Assembly: GCA_045595365.1 (NCBI GenBank)
Contig: JAZOAI010000021.1
Location: forward strand, 1-27,062
Direction of reading: 5' to 3'
Source of the DNA: SIG480 sp045595365
GTDB taxonomy: Bacteria; Bacillota; Clostridia; Oscillospirales; JAAYXM01
DNA length: 27,062 nt
Part shown: piece by piece, positions 23,096 to 27,062 of the stretch
Position numbering within the stretch: the first letter of the stretch is position 1
Layout: each line of letters opens with the position of its first letter
Notes under the pieces: generated by a model
What the model was told of the DNA's origin: nothing
Database searches by the model: none
What the model saw: only the letters and a program-made list of their open reading frames with translations
Translations under genes and position numbers: made by a program

Positions 23096-24808
23096 TTATT
23101 TTTCGAGAAGTTCCTTGACTTTCGCTGCCAGCCAGGCAGCAGCTTCTGCGACAGGAACATTTTCCCTGAAGGACTTATCACGTGCAGCAATTTCAATACA
23201 GCCTGCTGCAAGTGTTTTCGGGCTGACAATCGCTCTGACCGGAATTCCGAACAAATCCGCGTCTGCAAACATGACGCCCGGTCGGATATCACGATCATCA
23301 TAGAGGACTTCGATACCGGCTGCCTGTAAATCAGCGTACAGCTTGTCGGCAGTTTCTTTGACAGTGGGATCATCAACGCGAAGATTGCAGACCTCAACCT
23401 GCCAGGGAGCGATTGCCATCGGCCAGATCGGGCCGTAATCGTCATGACTTTCCTGACAGATCGAAGCGCAGAGTCTGCCGACACCGATGCCGTAGCAGCC
23501 CATAATCGGGTACTGACGCTCACCGTTTTCATCGAGATAGGTCATTTCCATTGCCTTGGTATATTTCTGACCAAGCTGGAAGATGTTACCGATTTCAATT
23601 CCTTTTTCAATCTGAATCTGCGGTTTTCCGCACTGCGAGCATACAGCACCTGCAAATGTTTTTGCGACATCCACATATTCGACTTCACCGAAATCACGCG
23701 CAAGATTCATGCCTGTAAAATGGGTATCCACCTTATTCGCACCACAGACCAGAGCTTCGATCCCGCGAAGCGATGCGTCGAATACAACGCGGATATCCTT
23801 GGGCAGACCAACCGGTCCGATGAAGCCTGCAATCACGTCGCTGTCTTCCGGAATTGCCACAGCAGGATGAATTTCAAATCCGAGATAATTTCGGAGCTTC
23901 GTTTCATTGATTTCGAGATCGCCGCGGATAAATGCAATAACGAGACTATCATCATCATTTTTTTGATAAACAACAGCCTTGCAAAGACGCTTTCCATCAA
24001 TCTTGAGGAATGCAGTCAGGTCTTCAATCGTCTTGATATCAGGCGTATGCACCTCCGAAAGCTCTGCCAGCACACCGGCTTCGTTTTCAACCGATACTGC
24101 AGCAGCTTCCATGTTTGCGCGATAACCGCAGTCGCAGATTGCAAGCGTATCCTCACCGACTTCTGTCAGCAGCATAAATTCGTGCGAGATGCTGCCGCCC
24201 ATCATACCGGAATCCGACTGTACGGAAATGAAATTCTTGCAGCCGCAACGCTTGAAAATGCGCTCATATGCATCATATGCACGCTGATAATATGCAACCA
24301 GATCTTCCTGTGAGGTATGGAACGAATAAGCGTCTTTCATTGTGAATTCACGGACACGAATCAGACCGCCTCTTGCGCGCGGTTCGTCGCGGAATTTGGT
24401 CTGGATCTGATAAATCATGAACGGGAAATCTGCATAAGACTGAGCGGTATCTCTTGCGAGATGTACAGCAGCTTCCTCATGTGTCATACCAAGAACCATC
24501 TGGTTTCCGGAGCGATCCTTCCAGCGTGCCATTTCACTGCCGATACTGCTATATCTGCCGGATTCTTCCCAGAGGCTTGCAGGCATTGTAACCGGGAACA
24601 TAACTTCCTGTCCGTCGATCGCATCCATTTCTTCGCGAATGATATTTTCGATTTTTCTGGTAATGCGTTTTGTCGGCATAAACAGCGAGAAAATACCATT
24701 TGCCATATATTTCATATAACCGCCGCGCATCATCAGAGCATGGCTTTCGATTACACAATCCTTCGGCGGCTGCTTAAAGCGTTCGCCCAGCATCATTGAA
24801 ACTTTCAT
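23096..24808 (-). CDS. proS: Prolyl-tRNA synthetase, bacterial type with editing domain
   Basis: Charges tRNA-Pro with proline in the cytoplasm. The 570-residue length is that of the bacterial (ProRS type 1) form, with the class II catalytic core split by an INS editing domain (about 225-390) that clears misacylated Ala-tRNA-Pro. Signature stretches include THEE (109-112), class II motif 2 FRDEPRARGGLIRVREFTMKDAYSFH (139-164), motif 3 GCYGIGVGRL and a C-terminal anticodon-binding domain. CDCG and CSQCG pairs occur around the insertion. Single-gene unit with its own promoter. The leader is about 80 nt with no T-box, so no tRNA-sensing control is seen here. Confidence 0.97.
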   Translation of the reverse strand: MKVSMMLGERFKQPPKDCVIESHALMMRGGYMKYMANGIFSLFMPTKRITRKIENIIREEMDAIDGQEVMFPVTMPASLWEESGRYSSIGSEMARWKDRSGNQMVLGMTHEEAAVHLARDTAQSYADFPFMIYQIQTKFRDEPRARGGLIRVREFTMKDAYSFHTSQEDLVAYYQRAYDAYERIFKRCGCKNFISVQSDSGMMGGSISHEFMLLTEVGEDTLAICDCGYRANMEAAAVSVENEAGVLAELSEVHTPDIKTIEDLTAFLKIDGKRLCKAVVYQKNDDDSLVIAFIRGDLEINETKLRNYLGFEIHPAVAIPEDSDVIAGFIGPVGLPKDIRVVFDASLRGIEALVCGANKVDTHFTGMNLARDFGEVEYVDVAKTFAGAVCSQCGKPQIQIEKGIEIGNIFQLGQKYTKAMEMTYLDENGERQYPIMGCYGIGVGRLCASICQESHDDYGPIWPMAIAPWQVEVCNLRVDDPTVKETADKLYADLQAAGIEVLYDDRDIRPGVMFADADLFGIPVRAIVSPKTLAAGCIEIAARDKSFRENVPVAEAAAWLAAKVKELLEK

Positions 24809-24894
24809 AAATTTCTTCCATCCTTAGCTATATAGAGTAAATGTATGTCAGAAAGTGAACCGACATCAGAATTTCCGACATCACTCAATTTATT

Positions 24895-24923
24895 ATTTTA
24901 CCACATTCTCATGAAAATTGCAA
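24895..24923 (-). promoter_or_regulatory. Promoter of proS
   Basis: On the minus strand, TTGCAA (24923-24918) and TAAAAT (24900-24895) have an exact 17-nt spacer. The leader that follows carries a direct repeat, CCGACATCA on the plus strand at 24860-24868 and 24875-24883 (period 15), of unknown meaning. Confidence 0.65.
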
Positions 24924-24968
24924 GAGGTTATCGGGGATTTTTTCAAAGACATCATTTTTACGAACCTG

Positions 24969-24997
24969 TTGACAAACAGAAATCTCTATGATACAAT
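24969..24997 (+). promoter_or_regulatory. Promoter of the CYTH-EFR1 gene pair
   Basis: TTGACA (24969-24974) and TACAAT (24992-24997) are 17 nt apart, and transcription would begin about 30 nt before the first start codon. It diverges from the proS promoter. Confidence 0.85.
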
Positions 24998-25032
24998 GTT
25001 TTTGTTGACAGAGATAAACGGAAAGGAATCGG

Positions 25033-25650
25033 TTGATTTTGGAACTTGAATATAAATGGACATTACCGGATACGTGCACATTTTCTGCTTTGTGTGCGGA
25101 TGAAATGCTGACCAAACTCGTCTGTGCTCGGCATGAGATTGATATGCTTGGAAGATATTATGATACGAAAGACGCACTTTTCCAACGAAACTGCGGCACA
25201 CTGCGGTTTCGGAAAGAAAACGGAAAGGGAATCGCCTGCATCAAGCTGACTCGCGAAAAAAGCGGCGCAAGTGCTCTGCGCGAAGAATATGAAGTAGAAG
25301 CCAAACATTTGATTGACGGGCTTCATAAACTGCCGGATGTCGGCGCGCCTTACGAGCTTTGTATACAAGCATTAGATGAAGACATGATTTATCTGCTCTG
25401 CGAAACAAATTATCACCGGACAGCATTGGAAATCTCGATTCCTTCTGATTCAGAGCCAACGATGGCAGAACTTGCCTTAGATGCGGGCGTTTTTTGCCGT
25501 GAAAACCGCCGGCAGTCCTTTCAGGAAATAGAGCTCGAATTCAAATCCGGTAACGAAGCTGTATTTCATTCGTTTTGTGAACAGTTTGAAAAGCATTTCC
25601 ACCTGATTCCGCAGACACGTTCCAAGCTTGCACGCGCAATGGCTGTATAA
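25033..25650 (+). CDS. CYTH domain protein (triphosphate tunnel metalloenzyme)
   Basis: A 205-residue CYTH-fold protein. The signature ExExK is present as ELEYK near the N terminus, and alternating charged residues on predicted strands (RFRKENG, CIKLTRE, REEYEVE, EIELEFK) fit the eight-stranded tunnel that binds triphosphate with metal ions. Family members are inorganic triphosphatases, thiamine triphosphatases or class IV adenylate cyclases; the activity here is undetermined. The start is a TTG: at 25033 with AAAGGA 5 nt upstream, or at 25039 (MELEYK) with longer spacing. The stop codon lies within 10 nt of the next ATG, so the two genes are coupled. Confidence 0.85.
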   Translation: MILELEYKWTLPDTCTFSALCADEMLTKLVCARHEIDMLGRYYDTKDALFQRNCGTLRFRKENGKGIACIKLTREKSGASALREEYEVEAKHLIDGLHKLPDVGAPYELCIQALDEDMIYLLCETNYHRTALEISIPSDSEPTMAELALDAGVFCRENRRQSFQEIELEFKSGNEAVFHSFCEQFEKHFHLIPQTRSKLARAMAV

Positions 25651-25660
25651 AGGAGAGTAT

Positions 25661-26416
25661 ATGATTATCTATTTTTCCGCAACCGGAAACAGCGCTTTTG
25701 TTGCGAAACGAATTGCCGCTGCGTTACAGGATTCCTGTGTTAATTTGCTTCCGATTCTGCAAAAGGGGAGCGATGAGATATTGTCTTCTGAAAAACCGTG
25801 GGTGCTTGTTGTTCCGACTTATGCCTTTCAGATTCCACGATTGATCCGTGATTTTCTCAGAAAAAAGACATTGAAAGGCTCAAAAAAACTGTATGTCGTC
25901 ATGACCTGCGGCGGTACGACGGGCGGCTCTGCTGCACATTTACAGGACTTATGCGAGGAAATCGACATGGAATGGAATGGTCTGGGTGTTGTTGTAATGC
26001 CCGAGAACTATATCGCCATGTTTCCGGTTCCGTCGGAAGCACAATCTTCGGTTATCGTAAAGAATGCTCTGCCCAAAATTGACGCTATCGCATCTGATAT
26101 TCTGGCAGGTAAAAAACTTTGCGACGGAAATAGATCTGCTTTCTCAAAAATGTTTAGTACTGCTTTGAATCTCGGCTTTTATACTGCTGCAATTCAAGAT
26201 AAAAAGTTCAGTGTAAATCAAGCGCTTTGTAATGGGTGTGGAAAGTGTCAACAAAACTGTCCGCTTCTGAATATTCAACTTGATGCGCAGCATACACCGA
26301 CTTGGAATGGTAATTGTACGCACTGTATGGCTTGCATCTGTGGCTGTCCGAAAAATGCGATTGAATACGGAAAGGTTACACTAAAAAAACGCCGTTATCA
26401 ATGTCCGGAATTCTGA
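25661..26416 (+). CDS. EFR1 family flavodoxin-ferredoxin fusion protein
   Basis: A 251-residue electron-transfer protein joining a flavodoxin-like N-terminal domain to a C-terminal bacterial ferredoxin domain. The FMN phosphate loop is YFSATGNS (4-11). Two [4Fe-4S] ligand sets are complete: C190, C193, C196, C200 and C219, C222, C225, C229. AAGGAG sits 5 nt before the ATG and overlaps the stop of the CYTH gene. EFR1 proteins are widespread in anaerobic Clostridia, but the redox partner is usually unknown. The presence of two clusters and a flavodoxin domain supports an obligate anaerobe. Confidence 0.92.
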   Translation: MIIYFSATGNSAFVAKRIAAALQDSCVNLLPILQKGSDEILSSEKPWVLVVPTYAFQIPRLIRDFLRKKTLKGSKKLYVVMTCGGTTGGSAAHLQDLCEEIDMEWNGLGVVVMPENYIAMFPVPSEAQSSVIVKNALPKIDAIASDILAGKKLCDGNRSAFSKMFSTALNLGFYTAAIQDKKFSVNQALCNGCGKCQQNCPLLNIQLDAQHTPTWNGNCTHCMACICGCPKNAIEYGKVTLKKRRYQCPEF

Positions 26417-26509
26417 TTTCCTTTTGGGCCCTGCTTTTGTTGCATATGCCTAACAATTAGACATTTAATATTATTTCTTTGTCTATCTATACAAATCTCA
26501 AATTTCCTA

Positions 26510-26538
26510 TTGACATTTCCGGAAAAATGCGGTATACT
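26510..26538 (+). promoter_or_regulatory. Promoter of the tRNA-Met/tRNA-Glu operon
   Basis: A perfect TTGACA (26510-26515) and TATACT (26533-26538) have a 17-nt spacer, a strong vegetative promoter typical of stable RNA genes. The first tRNA begins about 45 nt downstream. Confidence 0.88.
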
Positions 26539-26584
26539 GTTATAGTCGCAGGTAAACAGAACGAATTACTTGAAACGACATATT

Positions 26585-26661
26585 GGCTGCGTAGCTCAGC
26601 TGGCTAGAGCAATCGGTTCATACCCGGTCGGTCACTGGTTCGAATCCTGTCGCAGCCACCA
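26585..26661 (+). tRNA. tRNA-Met(CAT), elongator type
   Basis: A full cloverleaf can be drawn: acceptor GGCTGCG/CGCAGCC, D stem GCTC/GAGC, anticodon stem ATCGG/CCGGT with loop TTCATAC (anticodon CAT at 26619-26621), T arm ACTGG-TTCGAAT-CCTGT, and encoded CCA. It has a normal first acceptor pair (G-C) and no GGG/CCC anticodon stem, so it is not initiator tRNA. The GGTTCATACC arm resembles Bacillus elongator tRNA-Met. An Ile-type (lysidine-modified CAT) tRNA is less likely but not excluded. Confidence 0.93.
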
Positions 26662-26665
26662 ATAC

Positions 26666-26740
26666 GGCCCGTTGGTCAAGAGGTTAAGACGACGCCCTTT
26701 CACGGCGTAATCATGGGTTCAATTCCCGTACGGGTCACCA
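26666..26740 (+). tRNA. tRNA-Glu(TTC)
   Basis: Cloverleaf with acceptor GGCCCGT/ACGGGTC (one G-T pair), D stem GTC/GAC, anticodon stem ACGCC/GGCGT, loop CTTTCAC (anticodon TTC at 26699-26701), T arm ATGGG-TTCAATT-CCCGT and encoded CCA. It begins 4 nt after the tRNA-Met gene, so both come from one transcript. The next stem-loop is the terminator. Confidence 0.96.
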
Positions 26741-26749
26741 CACCACATT

Positions 26750-26790
26750 CCCACAAATGCCTATATATCGGCGTTTGTGGGTTTTGTTTT
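26750..26790 (+). terminator. Terminator of the tRNA operon
   Basis: CCCACAAATGCC (26750-26761) pairs with GGCGTTTGTGGG (26770-26781, one T-G pair) around an 8-nt AT-rich loop, followed by TTTTGTTTTT. It starts 10 nt after the tRNA-Glu CCA end. Confidence 0.9.
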
Positions 26791-26806
26791 TGTCCGAAAA
26801 TACCGC

Positions 26807-26828
26807 CAGCCACTTGTCAGCCACTTAT
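26807..26828. repeat. Tandem 11-bp direct repeat CAGCCACTTRT
   Basis: CAGCCACTTGT (26807-26817) is followed at once by CAGCCACTTAT (26818-26828), one base different. It lies between the tRNA terminator and a second hairpin. Repeats near tRNA 3' ends can be remains of integration sites or recombinase-binding sites, but no integrase gene is in the window. Confidence 0.55.
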
Positions 26829-26842
26829 CGCTTTTTATGTAC

Positions 26843-26875
26843 GCCACAGCATTTACGCTGTGGCTGTTTTCATTT
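26843..26875 (+). terminator. Second terminator-like hairpin downstream of the tRNAs
   Basis: GCCACAGC (26843-26850) and GCTGTGGC (26857-26864) form a perfect 8-bp stem around ATTTAC, followed by TGTTTTCATTTTT. No gene precedes it directly on the plus strand except the already terminated tRNA operon, so it may be a back-up terminator or the leftover of a lost gene. Confidence 0.6.
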
Positions 26876-26933
26876 TTGAAAAGAATTCTGGATCTCAACT
26901 TCTCCAATAGTAAAAAAAGCTCAGATAAAAGAA

Positions 26934-26963
26934 AACCCGAAACGCATAATTGCCTTTCGGGTT
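26934..26963 (-). terminator. Terminator of the right-edge minus-strand gene
   Basis: AACCCGAAA (26934-26942) pairs with TTTCGGGTT (26955-26963) across a 12-nt loop. On the minus strand it follows the partial CDS stop by about 20 nt and runs into a U-rich tract. Confidence 0.75.
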
Positions 26964-26984
26964 ATATCCAACATATTTGATTTT

Positions 26985-27062
26985 TCAGAAAATATCCTTT
27001 TTACGCTTGATATAGCGATAGATCAGAATACTGATGGAGGTCAGCACACATAACAGGAGGAA
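26985..27062 (-). CDS. C-terminal end of a membrane protein gene (partial)
   Basis: The last 25 codons of a minus-strand gene enter from the right edge and end at TGA (26987-26985). The peptide reads as a hydrophobic helix, FLLLCVLTSISILIYRY, followed by the basic tail IKRKKDIF. This fits the last transmembrane segment of an inner-membrane protein with its C terminus in the cytoplasm. The open frame to the edge and the terminator just downstream support a real gene. The family cannot be named from so little. Confidence 0.65.
   Translation of the reverse strand, partial: FLLLCVLTSISILIYRYIKRKKDIF

Noticed and set aside
22414..23118. Plus-strand frame of 234 codons spanning the ABC exporter end and the lipoprotein
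   Set aside because: It crosses a strong terminator and overlaps two better-supported genes out of frame.
23444..24313. Plus-strand frame of 289 codons
   Set aside because: It lies fully antisense to proS, whose protein matches its family over its full length.
24809..24895. T-box riboswitch for proS
   Set aside because: The leader after the likely promoter is only about 80 nt, with no T-box consensus (TGGNACCGCG-like) and no terminator stem.

Overview
The window looks like a chromosomal segment of a low-to-mid GC Gram-positive bacterium, most likely a gut Clostridia member of the Oscillospiraceae/Ruminococcaceae kind. This is inferred from AGGAGG-type ribosome binding sites, B. subtilis-like promoters, TagA, DegV, MltG, EFR1-type ferredoxin and meso-diaminopimelate dehydrogenase genes, and a palindrome-rich intergenic repeat of a style I associate with that group. 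No phage, transposase, CRISPR array, toxin-antitoxin or recognisable defence system was found. Most genes are housekeeping, and the points of interest are regulatory or structural.

Left block (about 1-12,900). A minus-strand diaminopimelate dehydrogenase gene diverges from pyruvate kinase. A 560-bp gene-free stretch follows, with a strong terminator and a chain of hairpins. Next comes a tightly packed nine-gene plus-strand operon (3307-10687): TagA-type glycosyltransferase, thymidylate-kinase-like enzyme, DUF2156 protein, GNAT acetyltransferase, DJ-1/PfpI protein, 5-formyl-THF cyclo-ligase, MltG, U32 protein and RluA-type pseudouridine synthase. It mixes envelope synthesis (TagA, MltG) with nucleotide/folate and RNA-modification functions. 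A degV gene with a hairpin-rich upstream region ends the block, facing a bidirectional terminator.

Right block (about 12,900-27,062). A minus-strand phosphate operon reads response regulator, sensor kinase, then Na+/phosphate symporter with a PhoU-like tail. Upstream of it lies a PhoP-box-like repeat array. Divergent from it are ktrB, ktrA and a zinc-ribbon M48 peptidase. These are followed by a minus-strand surface protein, an ABC exporter, a small lipoprotein, prolyl-tRNA synthetase, a CYTH-EFR1 ferredoxin pair, tRNA-Met(CAT) and tRNA-Glu(TTC), and the 3' end of a membrane-protein gene cut by the right edge.

The two blocks differ in codon habit. Left genes favour CGC for Arg and rarely use CTG for Leu; right genes use CGT/CGC, ATC and CTG freely. 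The change happens inside the phosphate transporter gene: its first 178 codons contain six CTG leucines and the remaining 404 contain none. The gene is therefore either a recombination hybrid or the joint of an assembly chimera, and this should be settled before reading biology across the boundary. Other points worth attention are an apparent ACG start codon for KtrB, the Pho-box array, a possible small insertion with 10-bp direct repeats upstream of degV, and the palindrome chain after pyk.
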